DNA of 18,937 nucleotides from assembly GCA_002390485.1 (NCBI GenBank), contig DGPO01000060.1, forward strand, positions 1 to 18,937, written 5' to 3'. Positions within the stretch are counted from its first letter, which is position 1. Every line of letters begins with the position of its first letter. This DNA is from Halieaceae bacterium UBA4438. GTDB lineage: Bacteria > Pseudomonadota > Gammaproteobacteria > Pseudomonadales > Halieaceae. Both the position numbers and the translations under genes were made by a program. The notes beneath the pieces were generated by a model. That model worked only from the letters and a program-made list of their open reading frames with translations. It was not told where the DNA came from and searched no databases. Positions 1-7,773 of this stretch are shown here, piece by piece.

Positions 1-449
1 ACGTCTCTGTAGGCCTCTCTGGCCCGCTGACTGTAAACCGTCACCGCGCGGTCTGGTCGTTTTCCGGCAATGTCGCCCGCGGTGTAAGCGTCGTCGTTAC
101 GACGTTTACGGTCAGCCGTGTAGTGATTGATCATCGAGTCCATGTTGCCCGCGGCGACACCGAAGAATAGGTTCGGTTTGCCGAGCGCTTTAAAGGCGTC
201 AGCGCTTCGCCAATCGGGCTGTGAAATGATGCCGACACGAAATCCTTGTGCTTCAAGTACCCGACCGATAACGGCCATACCAAAGCTTGGGTGATCGATG
301 TAGGCATCGCCCGTAATGATGATGATGTCGCAACTGTCCCACCCCAGTTCATCCATCTCCGCACGCGACATCGGCAGCCACGGGGCAGGCCCAAAGCATT
401 CCGCCCAGTATTTGCGATGTGAAAAAATGTCGATCGGCTTCTCAGTCAC
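1..449 (-). CDS. ygiQ: YgiQ family radical SAM protein, N-terminal part (truncated by window edge)
   Basis: About 149 codons are visible, reading leftward from a GTG start at 449-447 (not ATG) and running off the window at base 1. The N-terminus contains [47 protein letters not shown] and [16 protein letters not shown], which I recognise as the conserved opening of the YgiQ (UPF0313) family. That family is roughly 700 residues long, so about a fifth is here. The radical-SAM CxxxCxxC cluster lies further downstream in the family and is outside the window, so it cannot be confirmed. The GTG start overlaps the stop of the upstream channel gene as GTGA (446-449), implying translational coupling and a shared transcript. 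The biochemical function of YgiQ is not established to my knowledge. Confidence 0.93.
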   Translation of the reverse strand, partial: MTEKPIDIFSHRKYWAECFGPAPWLPMSRAEMDELGWDSCDIIIITGDAYIDHPSFGMAVIGRVLEAQGFRVGIISQPDWRSADAFKALGKPNLFFGVAAGNMDSMINHYTADRKRRNDDAYTAGDIAGKRPDRAVTVYSQRAREAYRD

Positions 450-1309
450 GGGAGTATCGGTTTCTGCTCTCTCAGTTCGTCTGGGATTTCCATTTCAGCG
501 CCACAATGCTTACAAAAACGTGCATCCAGCGCATGGTCGGCGCCAGCGCAAACGTGGCAGTTCCAGGAAAGGGTTTGTGAGGCGCGTCGTGACCCCAATC
601 TCTCCCATAGTTTACTGGTTATGATGGCCGTCGGCACGGCAAGAATAGAATAACCCACCAAAATACCAATTGATGCGACAAATCGGCCCATGGGTGTCCC
701 GGGAACTACGTCGCCGTAACCCACGGTCGTAATCGTTACGACTGCCCAGTAAATGCTCATTGGGATACTGACAAAACCATGTTCAGGTCCGTCAATCACG
801 TAGAGAAGGCAGCCGAAGACCACGACAGTGACCATGACCAGTGAGAAAAACACCAAGATCGAGCGCGAGGTGGCTCGAAGCACGCCAATGATTTCTATGT
901 ATTCCTCGTGCAGTTCAAAGAGATGAAGAATCCGAAAGACGCGCAAGACACGAAGCAGCCGGATAACGATCAACGATGACGCCTCAGGAACGAAAAGGGT
1001 GAGAAAGGTCGGCAATATAGCCAATAGATCAACGACACCCCAGAAGCTAATCGCATAGGCCATGGGGTTGCGGGTGCACCAAAGTCGAGTTAGATACTCA
1101 ATGGCAAAAACAAGCGTAAAACCGAGTTCTAACACTCGAAATAAATCACCGTAGGTGGCGTGATACGCATCCATTGAGTCGAACATAACAACAGCAACGC
1201 TTGCAAGAATCGTGACGAGAAGTGCAATGTCGAATAAATTTCCGCCCCGAGTTTCGGTGCCGAAAATCACGGTTTCAACCGTATCGCGGATCGGTCGGGC
1301 ATCATTCAT
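446..1309 (-). CDS. Voltage-gated potassium-type ion channel with C-terminal zinc ribbon
   Basis: 287 residues with the six-segment plan of a Kv-type channel. S1 is at about 25-45, S2 60-78, S3 86-106, and S4 111-131 with arginines every third residue (R117, R120, R123, R126). S5 is at 150-173, the pore loop carries the K+ selectivity filter TVGYGD at 195-200, and S6 is at 208-234. The expected role is voltage-dependent K+ conduction across the inner membrane. After S6 a short cytoplasmic tail holds two CxxC pairs (C251/C254 and C266/C269), which look like a zinc ribbon. The ATG at 1309 has a GGAGA ribosome site (1322-1318) 8 nt upstream, inside the esterase gene. The gene overlaps tesA by 8 nt and ygiQ by 4 nt, so all three are probably co-transcribed. 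No specific gene symbol is justified; the gating stimulus and physiological role are unknown. Confidence 0.93.
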   Translation of the reverse strand: MNDARPIRDTVETVIFGTETRGGNLFDIALLVTILASVAVVMFDSMDAYHATYGDLFRVLELGFTLVFAIEYLTRLWCTRNPMAYAISFWGVVDLLAILPTFLTLFVPEASSLIVIRLLRVLRVFRILHLFELHEEYIEIIGVLRATSRSILVFFSLVMVTVVVFGCLLYVIDGPEHGFVSIPMSIYWAVVTITTVGYGDVVPGTPMGRFVASIGILVGYSILAVPTAIITSKLWERLGSRRASQTLSWNCHVCAGADHALDARFCKHCGAEMEIPDELREQKPILP

Positions 1310-1961
1310 TGAGTGAGTCTCCGAGTAACGTGACCAGTGTTGGCCAGACCACGTTTAGAAGGAGCGGTTGCGCCTCGGCGTTAGGGTGAGTCCCGTCGCG
1401 CTGCATAAGCTGCTCAGATAAAAACACATGCTCGACGATAAACGGCAATACGGCGGCATCGTCTTGCTGTGCTACTTGCGCATAGCTGTCTCTGAACATC
1501 GTGGTGTAGCGCCGTCCTAAGTTTGGAGGCGCTTCGGCCGCGAGCAGAAGAACCTTCGCGTTGGCATTTTGCGAGGCGCGGGTCATCTCGGTTAAGTGTG
1601 TGCGCATTTGTTTAATGGGGTAGGCACGCAGACCGTCGTTGCCACCGAGCTCGATAATCACAAGGGTCGGCTCGTGTTCCTTGAGCAATGCGGGTAGTCT
1701 TCGTGCGCCCCCGCCGGTTGTGTCACCCGATATGCTGGCGTTGACGACGCTTGACTCGGGCGCTCGTGCTTTGAGTTTTTGTGACAGCAAGTGGACCCAA
1801 CCCTGCTCCATGTTCATCCCGTAGGCAGCGCTCAGACTGTCCCCAAGCACAAGAACCTTTGGGGCTGTTGCTGCGATCGAGTGGCTTACACCCGTGAAAA
1901 GCAACAGTACCAATCCAACGCCAAGACGTTTTCGTAAGTGATGCCAGAGGTAGTAACGCAT
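1302..1961 (-). CDS. tesA: TesA-type periplasmic GDSL esterase / lysophospholipase / acyl-CoA thioesterase
   Basis: 219 residues. An N-terminal signal peptide (basic HHLRKR, then hydrophobic LGVGLVLLLFTGV, to about residue 31) directs export. SGNH-hydrolase blocks appear in order: block I VLGDSLSAAYGM with nucleophile S42, block II ISGDTTGGG around G79, block III ELGGNDGLR with N108, and block V RDGTHPNAEAQ with D189 and H192. Length and motif order match E. coli TesA, which cleaves acyl esters and thioesters and has lysophospholipase activity. The reading frame stays open upstream past 1961, but the signal peptide begins right after the ATG at 1961-1959, so that start is chosen. No convincing Shine-Dalgarno precedes it. 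The start codon overlaps that of the divergent ybbA. The same tesA/ybbA pairing occurs in E. coli, which supports the assignment. Confidence 0.94.
   Translation of the reverse strand: MRYYLWHHLRKRLGVGLVLLLFTGVSHSIAATAPKVLVLGDSLSAAYGMNMEQGWVHLLSQKLKARAPESSVVNASISGDTTGGGARRLPALLKEHEPTLVIIELGGNDGLRAYPIKQMRTHLTEMTRASQNANAKVLLLAAEAPPNLGRRYTTMFRDSYAQVAQQDDAAVLPFIVEHVFLSEQLMQRDGTHPNAEAQPLLLNVVWPTLVTLLGDSLNE
1946..1950 (+). promoter_or_regulatory. Ribosome binding site of ybbA (inside tesA)
   Basis: AGAGG lies 9 nt before the ybbA ATG at 1960. It sits inside the tesA signal-peptide coding region on the opposite strand, because the two genes have no spacer between them. This placement supports the ybbA start. 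Confidence 0.6.
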
Positions 1962-2625
1962 GATCAAAACATCCCAGTTGAGTAAACGAGTCAGCACCGC
2001 TGAGTCCGAACTTGAAATCCTGCGAGGGATCGAGTTGGAAATCAAGCAGGGTGAGACGGCGGCCATTGTCGGCGCGTCGGGATCCGGCAAGTCGACGTTG
2101 TTAGGGTTGCTTGCAGGTCTTGATACGCCGAGTGCGGGGGCTATTTTGCTTGACGGTACCAATATTGTGAACTTGGACGAGGACCAGCGGGCGACACTTC
2201 GCAGCCAAAAGGTGGGGTTTGTGTTCCAAAGTTTCCAGTTGCTCCCTGCACTGACGGCGCTCGAGAACGTGATGCTGCCGCTCGAGCTTGCAGGTATTGC
2301 GCATGCGCGTGAAAAGTCTGAGGAATTCTTGTCACGTGTGGGTCTGGATGAGCGCTTGCACCATTACCCCAGAACACTCTCGGGTGGTGAGCAACAACGT
2401 GTTGCCATAGCGCGAGCCTTCGCATCGCAGCCCGTCATTTTATTCGCCGACGAGCCGACGGGTAATCTCGACACCGCAACCGGCGCGAACGTGATTGAAC
2501 TCTTGTTTGGGCTTAACGAAGAGGAGGGGACGACCCTCGTCTTGGTGACCCACGACAACAGTTTGGCAGATCGTTGCCAGCGCAAATTCACCATGACCGC
2601 TGGGCAGTTAGAAGAGGCGTTATGA
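1960..2625 (+). CDS. ybbA: ABC transporter ATP-binding protein, YbbA (LolD/MacB-type)
   Basis: 221 residues, a complete single ABC ATPase. Walker A is GASGSGKST at 38-46, the Q-loop glutamine is Q90 (FVFQSFQL), the signature is LSGGEQQR at 140-147, Walker B with catalytic glutamate is VILFADEPTGN at 159-169, and the switch histidine is H198 (VTHD). The FVFQSFQLLPALTALENV stretch is typical of LolD/MacB/FtsE-type ATPases, and the N-terminal SKRVSTAESEL resembles YbbA. It powers the permease encoded next, whose ATG overlaps this gene's stop as ATGA (2622-2625). YbbA/YbbP are of the mechanotransmission (MacB) type. A complex with the TesA hydrolase has, as I recall, been reported for the E. coli proteins, which fits the divergent tesA here. 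The start is ATG 1960 with AGAGG upstream. Confidence 0.95.
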   Translation: MIKTSQLSKRVSTAESELEILRGIELEIKQGETAAIVGASGSGKSTLLGLLAGLDTPSAGAILLDGTNIVNLDEDQRATLRSQKVGFVFQSFQLLPALTALENVMLPLELAGIAHAREKSEEFLSRVGLDERLHHYPRTLSGGEQQRVAIARAFASQPVILFADEPTGNLDTATGANVIELLFGLNEEEGTTLVLVTHDNSLADRCQRKFTMTAGQLEEAL

Positions 2626-5096
2626 AATCACCCATTGCTGCTTCCTTCAGATTGCTGCTTCGTGACTGGCGAGGTGGGGAGCTCGGTGTTCTTTTTAGCG
2701 CGTTATTGCTGGCGGTCACGGTGGTCGTTGCCATCAGCGGTTTTGTTAATCGCCTGCAGTTTAATTTAGAACGTGAGTCAGCCAGCTTTCTGGCCGCTGA
2801 TTTAGTGGTTTCGAGCGCCAAGCCCGTCCCGTTGGAATGGCGTGCGAAAGTCGACACTGAGGGCTTGCAGCGGGGGGAGACCATCACATTTTCATCCATG
2901 GTGATCTCTGACAACGATGAAATGTTTCTTGCATCGGTTAAAGCGGTTGGGGGCGGCTATCCGCTCAGAGGGTCGCTGTCTGTCGACGTTGGCTCGGCGC
3001 AGCCGTCGAGTCGTATACCGGCTCCTGGAGGTGTGTTTCTTGCGCCACGACTGGTCCAGCAGTTGCGAGTTGCAGTCGGGGACGCTGTCTATGTGGGTGA
3101 CGCGACGTTGACGGTGACTGGAACCTTGCTCAGCGAGCCGGACTCAACGAGTGGTTTTTTCGGTTACGGGCCAAGACTGGTCATGAACTCAGCGGATTTG
3201 GACGCCACCGGCATTGTGCAGCCGGGAAGCCGCGTAACCTACCGGTTACTCGTTGCCGGCTCGTCAAATCAGCTTGAGGCCTTTCGGGATTGGGTTGACC
3301 CGCAGCTCACCCAAGGACAGCGGTTACTGAGCGTGGACGAGTCACAGCCGGGTATCGGCGCGACATTAGAGCGCGCCAGAGGATTTTTGTTACTCGCGGG
3401 CAGCTTGGGCGTGATGTTGGCAGCTGCCGCGATTTTAGTGGCTGCTCGACGATTCGGCGAGCGCCATACTGATCAAGTGGCCGTCATGAAAAGCCTCGGC
3501 GCCACCAAACGCACGATTCAGCAGCTCTACGCGCTGAGCCTCACCTGGCTCGGTCTTCTCTCTATTGTGTTGGGAAGTGGCATCGGTTGGCTGGCACAGA
3601 GCGCAATGTTCAACGCGCTGGCCGATCAGCTGCCGGGTGAGATCAACCGCATTGGTGTGACGCCTTACCTGACGGGTGCTGTCACAGCACTGGTTTGCGT
3701 TGGGTTTTTTGCTTGGCCGCCGCTTGCGCGACTCGGGGGCGTCTCGCCGCTACGGGTCATTCGCCGAGAGACGACCATTGCCAATTCGACCCGCGCACTC
3801 GATTTGCTGTTGGGCGCCGCATCGCTGGGACTCTTGATGCTGTGGTATAGCAGGGACCTGCAATTAACGGCCGCGTTACTTGGGGCCGTTGCGATCACGG
3901 TCGGTCTGGGTTTTTTCGTGGCCCATGGGTTATTGGGTGGAACGCGTCAGATTGGAAGCAACGCCGGTAGCGTCTGGCGGCTCGCACTGGCCGGCATGCA
4001 GCGCAGAGGCAATTCGAGTGCATTTCAGGTCGTGATATTTGGTATCGCGATCATGTTGTTGTTGGTGTTAACCGCGGTGCGAACGAGCCTTCTTGACCAG
4101 TGGCGGCTGCAGATTCCAGAGGGTACGCCCAATCACTTCGTGCTTAACGTGTCGCCCTCCGATGAGGCGCGACTGCTGACATTTTTTAGCGAGAGAGAGA
4201 TCGAAGTGGGTGAGCTGTATCCGGCCGCACGCGGACGGGTGATGGCCGTTAATGGTGCGCCCTTGCCTGATCGGGATTCCGCAGAGGGCGGGGCGCGTCA
4301 GCGCGAGGCGAATTTTACATCCACGGACACGGCACCTGAGGGAAACGAGATTGTCGAAGGTGCGTGGTGGCGTGCGGGCACGGACGACGCACTGGTGTCA
4401 TTAGAAGACGGATTCGCACAAGATATCGGTGCGAGGGTGGGTGATCAACTCACCATTCGCATTGCAGCTGACGAGTTCTCGGTTGAAGTGGCGAGCATTC
4501 GTAAAGTCAATTGGGAGTCAATGCAGCCTAACTTCTTTGTGATCTTCCCGGATCAATTATTACTGAAGTTCCCCAACATGTTGTTCACCAGCTTTTATCT
4601 CGAACCCGACGAGAAGCGCCGCGTAGGAGAGCTTCTCGATGTCATACCAACGCTGACCATCATAGAACTGGATGTGGCGATCGCTGAAATCAAAACAATT
4701 ATCGATCAAGTCAGTCAGGCCATTGAGCTGGTCTTGATTGTCATCCTCGTTGCAGGGGCCTTAGTGTTGATTGCCGGTGTGAGCGCCAGCGTCGATGAGC
4801 GACTTCATGAAAGCGCTATTTTGAGGGCTCTGGGTGCCGGTCGCGGGACGCTCTTGGGTGCAGTTGCCATCGAGTTTGCTGCAATGGGATCACTCGCCGG
4901 AGTGTTGGCGATTTTAGGATCGGAGGCTGCAGGCTGGGCGCTTCAAACGCAAATGCTAGAGCTTGACTACCAAGTGCAGTGGGTCTTGTGGCCCATGGGT
5001 ATTGGCTTGGGGGCGATCATTATTGGCGGACTGGGAACCTTTGCCTGTCGCCGTGTGGTTTCTGCACCGCCGCTAAAGGTGCTCCGGGAGCTCTAA
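2622..5096 (+). CDS. ybbP: FtsX-type ABC transporter permease, YbbP family
   Basis: 824 residues from ATG 2622, chosen because it gives the ATGA overlap with ybbA and the family-like N-terminus MKSPIAASFRLLLRDWRGGE. TM1 is at about 22-42, followed by a large periplasmic region. A first FtsX core lies at about 254-380 and contains VAVMKSLGATKRTI at 287-300. More helices follow at about 393-435 and 468-487, then a second periplasmic region. A second FtsX core at about 703-815 contains ESAILRALGAGRG, and the protein ends in APPLKVLREL, a typical permease terminus. The duplicated FtsX architecture and the size match YbbP of E. coli (about 800 residues). With YbbA it should form an inner-membrane transporter coupling ATP hydrolysis to periplasmic conformational change. 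The cargo is not determined by the sequence; lipid or hydrophobic ester handling with TesA is an inference. Confidence 0.94.
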   Translation: MKSPIAASFRLLLRDWRGGELGVLFSALLLAVTVVVAISGFVNRLQFNLERESASFLAADLVVSSAKPVPLEWRAKVDTEGLQRGETITFSSMVISDNDEMFLASVKAVGGGYPLRGSLSVDVGSAQPSSRIPAPGGVFLAPRLVQQLRVAVGDAVYVGDATLTVTGTLLSEPDSTSGFFGYGPRLVMNSADLDATGIVQPGSRVTYRLLVAGSSNQLEAFRDWVDPQLTQGQRLLSVDESQPGIGATLERARGFLLLAGSLGVMLAAAAILVAARRFGERHTDQVAVMKSLGATKRTIQQLYALSLTWLGLLSIVLGSGIGWLAQSAMFNALADQLPGEINRIGVTPYLTGAVTALVCVGFFAWPPLARLGGVSPLRVIRRETTIANSTRALDLLLGAASLGLLMLWYSRDLQLTAALLGAVAITVGLGFFVAHGLLGGTRQIGSNAGSVWRLALAGMQRRGNSSAFQVVIFGIAIMLLLVLTAVRTSLLDQWRLQIPEGTPNHFVLNVSPSDEARLLTFFSEREIEVGELYPAARGRVMAVNGAPLPDRDSAEGGARQREANFTSTDTAPEGNEIVEGAWWRAGTDDALVSLEDGFAQDIGARVGDQLTIRIAADEFSVEVASIRKVNWESMQPNFFVIFPDQLLLKFPNMLFTSFYLEPDEKRRVGELLDVIPTLTIIELDVAIAEIKTIIDQVSQAIELVLIVILVAGALVLIAGVSASVDERLHESAILRALGAGRGTLLGAVAIEFAAMGSLAGVLAILGSEAAGWALQTQMLELDYQVQWVLWPMGIGLGAIIIGGLGTFACRRVVSAPPLKVLREL

Positions 5097-5110
5097 CGGA
5101 CACTCCCGGA
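5083..5110. terminator. Inverted repeat at the ybbP/mdh convergent junction, possible bidirectional terminator
   Basis: TCCGGGAG (5083-5090) and CTCCCGGA (5103-5110) are perfect 8-bp inverted copies with a 12-nt loop containing the ybbP stop. The left arm lies in the last ybbP codons, and the right arm lies before the mdh stop at 5121. A GC-rich stem between convergent genes suits a shared terminator. Neither side has a run of T residues, so it is not a canonical intrinsic terminator. It may instead protect 3' ends or be incidental. Confidence 0.4.
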
Positions 5111-5120
5111 CGCCGAGGAT

Positions 5121-6101
5121 TTACCCGAGCAGGTGACGAACCGCGTCGCGCTCCTCACTGAGTTCTTGAGCAGTCGCATCCATCTTTGCACGACTGAATT
5201 CGTTGATCTCAAGGCCTTCAACGACATGGTAGACGCCGTCTTTACAGGCGCACGGAAATGAGTAAATCAAACCCTCAGGAACGCCATACGCGCCCGTTGA
5301 AAGTACACCCATAGACGTCCAATCGTTTTCTGCGGTCCCGAGCGCCCAGGTGCGCATGTGATCGATGGCGGCGTTTGCGGCCGATGCGGCTGACGACGCA
5401 CCTCGCGCCTTAATGATCGCAGCGCCACGCTGTTGCACCGTTGGGATGAACGTGTCCTCGAACCAGGTCTGATCCACTAGTTCGATCGCCGACTCGCCAT
5501 TGATACGGGTGTTGTAAAGATCGGGGTATTGCGTTGCGGAGTGGTTGCCCCAAATGGTCATGTGGGTCACGTCTGTCGTGCGTGCGCCCGTCTTCTGTGC
5601 AATTTGCGTAATCGCACGGTTGTGGTCGAGTCGTGTCATCGCTGTGAACTGTGTGCCCGCGATATCGGGCGCGTTATGCATTGCAATCAGCGCATTTGTG
5701 TTCGCAGGGTTACCGACCACCAGCACTTTAATATTGCGGCTCGCTACCGCGTTCATGGCCTGACCCTGCGCCGAAAAAATTGCGGCGTTGGCTTCCAAGA
5801 GATCTTTTCTTTCCATGCCTGGGCCCCGCGGCCGTGCGCCCACCAAGAGCGCGTAATCGGTGTCAGCGAAGGCAATGTTTGGATCGTCACTGCAGCTGAT
5901 ACCCGCAAGCAAAGGAAAGGCGCAGTCCTCGAGTTCCATTCGTACACCCTCTAGGGCATCGAGGGCAGGGGTAATGTCCAGAAGATTGAGCCTTACGGGT
6001 TGGTCGGCGCCAAGCATAGCCCCAGAGGCGATGCGGAAAAGTAGTGCGTAACCAATTTGACCAGCTGCGCCTGTGACGGTGACCGTAACGGGTGTCTTCA
6101 T
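5121..6101 (-). CDS. mdh: Malate dehydrogenase (NAD-dependent, type 2)
   Basis: 326 residues, the full family length. The N-terminal Rossmann glycine motif [17 protein letters not shown] occupies 11-27 and D42 at the end of strand 2 favours NAD over NADP. The mobile substrate loop [18 protein letters not shown] spans 88-105 with arginines R92 and R98. VVGNPANTN is at 128-136, MTRLDHNRA with R157 and D159 at 155-163, and IWGNHS with catalytic H187 at 183-188. It interconverts malate and oxaloacetate in the cytoplasmic TCA cycle. The motifs match the 326-328-residue MDH group of many Proteobacteria, which differs from the 312-residue E. coli enzyme. An AGGAGA site (6112-6107) sits 5 nt before the ATG. 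The gene is monocistronic by context: convergent with ybbP and divergent from ttcA across 170 bp. Confidence 0.97.
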   Translation of the reverse strand: MKTPVTVTVTGAAGQIGYALLFRIASGAMLGADQPVRLNLLDITPALDALEGVRMELEDCAFPLLAGISCSDDPNIAFADTDYALLVGARPRGPGMERKDLLEANAAIFSAQGQAMNAVASRNIKVLVVGNPANTNALIAMHNAPDIAGTQFTAMTRLDHNRAITQIAQKTGARTTDVTHMTIWGNHSATQYPDLYNTRINGESAIELVDQTWFEDTFIPTVQQRGAAIIKARGASSAASAANAAIDHMRTWALGTAENDWTSMGVLSTGAYGVPEGLIYSFPCACKDGVYHVVEGLEINEFSRAKMDATAQELSEERDAVRHLLG

Positions 6102-6271
6102 GGGTGTCTCCTGATAATTCGGATGTTGGGAACAGTGCGACGCGGATTTTCATCCTCTCATGAGTAAACTGCAAGTGCGTTTTACACAGGTATTATGTTT
6201 ATTCAGGTCAGTAATTTTGCTTCGGCAACCACCTAGAACTATCATCCGCGTTTTAGATTTGTGATCTGAGC
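6102..6271. promoter_or_regulatory. Divergent intergenic control region between mdh and ttcA
   Basis: This 170-bp region is the longest non-coding gap and must hold promoters for mdh (minus) and probably for the ttcA-ccm operon (plus). It is more AT-rich than the flanking genes. Only the ttcA-side promoter gives a passable sigma70 match (listed separately). For mdh I found only weak candidates: on the minus strand TTGCAG, 17 bp, GAAAAT about 30 nt before the ribosome site. CTCATGAG at 6157-6164 is an 8-bp palindrome with no recognised regulator. I see no convincing CRP, FNR or ArcA site. Confidence 0.6.
6217..6245 (+). promoter_or_regulatory. Candidate sigma70 promoter for ttcA-ccm
   Basis: TTGCTT at 6217-6222 (-35, 3 of 6 consensus bases) is separated by exactly 17 bp from TATCAT at 6240-6245 (-10, 5 of 6). 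This would place the start of transcription near 6252, giving a leader of about 20 nt before the ttcA ATG at 6272. The -35 is weak, so this is a prediction by eye. Confidence 0.4.
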
Positions 6272-7174
6272 ATGAGTCAAACCTCCAAATTGGCAGAAGA
6301 CGTCGCACCCCGCGAGAATCAGCCGCGTGCCGGGGACACCCGCAAATTGTCCTACAGCCACAATAAGGTGCGAAAACGTCTGCGCCGGTTAATGGGGCAA
6401 GCGATTGCAGACTACAACATGATCGAAGAGGGCGATCGTGTCATGGTGTGTCTTTCGGGCGGTAAAGACTCGTACACGATGCTCGATATTCTTTTGCAGT
6501 TGCAGCGCAGCGCGCCGATTGAGTTCGAAATTATTGCGGTCAACTTAGATCAAAAGCAGCCTGATTTTCCTGAAGAGGTGCTTCCTGAATACCTGGAATC
6601 CATGGGTGTTGCCTACTACGTCTTGGAACGAGATACGTACAGTGTTGTGCGCTCGGTGATTCCCGAAGGCAAAACAACCTGTGGGCTCTGCAGTAGGCTA
6701 CGCCGAGGCACTCTTTATGGTTTTGCGGAGAGCATTGGTGCCCATAAAATCGCACTGGGCCACCATCGCGATGACATTGTAGAAACACTCTTCCTCAATA
6801 TGTTCTTTGGCGGCAAGCTCAAGGCGATGCCCCCGAAGTTGCTCAGTGATGACCGGAAGAATGTGGTTATCCGTCCTTTGGCGTATTGTAAAGAGTCGGA
6901 CATCGAAGCCTACGCATCGTACGAGGCGTACCCAATTATTCCGTGTAACTTATGTGGCTCTCAGGAGAACTTGCAGCGTGCGGAGGTGAAACGCATGCTT
7001 CGTGATTGGGAGCGGCAGTACCCGGGACGGACGGAGACGATTTTTAAGTCAATACGCAATGTCGCGCCTTCTCAACTTGCCGATCGCGAACTGTTTGATT
7101 TTGAGACCTTAAGCGTCGAGCGAGCAGCCATGAGTGAAGTCGTCCTTCCGATTATCAAAACGGTGTCATTGTGA
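6272..7174 (+). CDS. ttcA: tRNA 2-thiocytidine(32) synthetase TtcA
   Basis: 300 residues. The PP-loop ATPase motif SGGKDSYTM is at 62-70 and the downstream [14 protein letters not shown] at 163-176. Cysteine pairs are C137/C140 ([12 protein letters not shown]) and C225/C228 ([10 protein letters not shown]). The family uses cysteines from these positions to bind an oxygen-labile [4Fe-4S] cluster and thiolates C32 of certain tRNAs with ATP and sulfur from IscS. The N-terminal [20 protein letters not shown] and [20 protein letters not shown] are characteristic of TtcA rather than TilS. The start is ATG 6272; no strong Shine-Dalgarno is visible, and the inferred leader is short. The stop overlaps the ccmA GTG as GTGA (7171-7174), so ttcA is the first gene of the ccm transcription unit. 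That link is unusual to my knowledge and is discussed under findings. Confidence 0.96.
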   Translation: MSQTSKLAEDVAPRENQPRAGDTRKLSYSHNKVRKRLRRLMGQAIADYNMIEEGDRVMVCLSGGKDSYTMLDILLQLQRSAPIEFEIIAVNLDQKQPDFPEEVLPEYLESMGVAYYVLERDTYSVVRSVIPEGKTTCGLCSRLRRGTLYGFAESIGAHKIALGHHRDDIVETLFLNMFFGGKLKAMPPKLLSDDRKNVVIRPLAYCKESDIEAYASYEAYPIIPCNLCGSQENLQRAEVKRMLRDWERQYPGRTETIFKSIRNVAPSQLADRELFDFETLSVERAAMSEVVLPIIKTVSL

Positions 7175-7773
7175 CTGAACCCTTGCTAATGGCCAGTGAG
7201 CTCTCTGTTCAAAAGGGGGTGCGGGCCTTACTCAGTAATGTGAGTTTGACGGTGAATCAGGGCGATGTTTGGCAGCTTGCGGGAGGAAATGGCGTCGGAA
7301 AGACCTCGCTACTCCGGGCCTTTGCTAGGCTTGCGCGTATCGAAGTTTTTGGGCGGTTAGAGCGGTGCGAGGATGTACTCTACAGTGGTCATTCTGCCGC
7401 ATTGAAGGGCGCGTTAACGCCGAGACAAAACTTGATGACGCACCCGTCTGGGTTGAATGCGCCAAGCGACTTGGCGATTGACACAGCGCTTGAAGCCGTC
7501 GGGGTTCTCGGTCACGCCGATGTTCAGACCGCGCGCCTGTCGGCAGGCCAAAAGCGGCGAGTAGCCCTCGCGAGGCTTTTTTTACCCTCGCCCCGCCTTT
7601 GGCTGCTTGACGAGCCCTTTACCGCACTCGATGTGCAGGGTGTCAACGTCTTGGAAGCGCGTTTTTTGGAGCACGCGCGCAGTGGCGGTGCAGTCGTATT
7701 CACCAGTCACCAGTCGGCTGCTTTGGGTGATGAGCTCAAAGTGTTGAATTTGGAGCACTACTGCGGTGACTGA
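7171..7773 (+). CDS. ccmA: Heme exporter ATP-binding protein CcmA
   Basis: 200 residues, a compact ABC ATPase. Walker [10 protein letters not shown] is at 38-46, signature LSAGQKRR at 123-130, Walker B with glutamate LWLLDEPF at 143-150, D-loop TALD, and H-loop H180. [19 protein letters not shown] and [13 protein letters not shown] are close to known CcmA. CcmA pairs with CcmB and CcmC; its ATP hydrolysis releases holo-CcmE from the CcmCDE complex in the cytochrome c maturation pathway. The start is taken as GTG 7171, overlapping the ttcA stop as GTGA. An in-frame ATG at 7189 (residue 7) is a possible alternative, and neither has a clear Shine-Dalgarno. The 3' end overlaps ccmB by 8 nt. Inner membrane, cytoplasmic face. 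Confidence 0.95.
   Translation: MTEPLLMASELSVQKGVRALLSNVSLTVNQGDVWQLAGGNGVGKTSLLRAFARLARIEVFGRLERCEDVLYSGHSAALKGALTPRQNLMTHPSGLNAPSDLAIDTALEAVGVLGHADVQTARLSAGQKRRVALARLFLPSPRLWLLDEPFTALDVQGVNVLEARFLEHARSGGAVVFTSHQSAALGDELKVLNLEHYCGD

Noticed and set aside
1962..2162. A 67-residue N-terminal extension of the esterase frame on the minus strand, back to an ATG at 2162
   Set aside because: It would lie antisense to the ybbA ATPase coding region, and the signal peptide begins right after the ATG at 1961, so the extension would hide an export signal. The extra residues look like a shadow frame.
2574..2621. Upstream ATG (2574) for ybbP
   Set aside because: It adds 16 residues unlike the family and overlaps ybbA by 52 nt; ATG 2622 gives the common ATGA overlap and the expected N-terminus.
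6260..6275. TGTGA half-site upstream of ttcA as a possible CRP operator
   Set aside because: The expected second half (TCACA) is absent, and the element would sit over the start codon; support is too weak.
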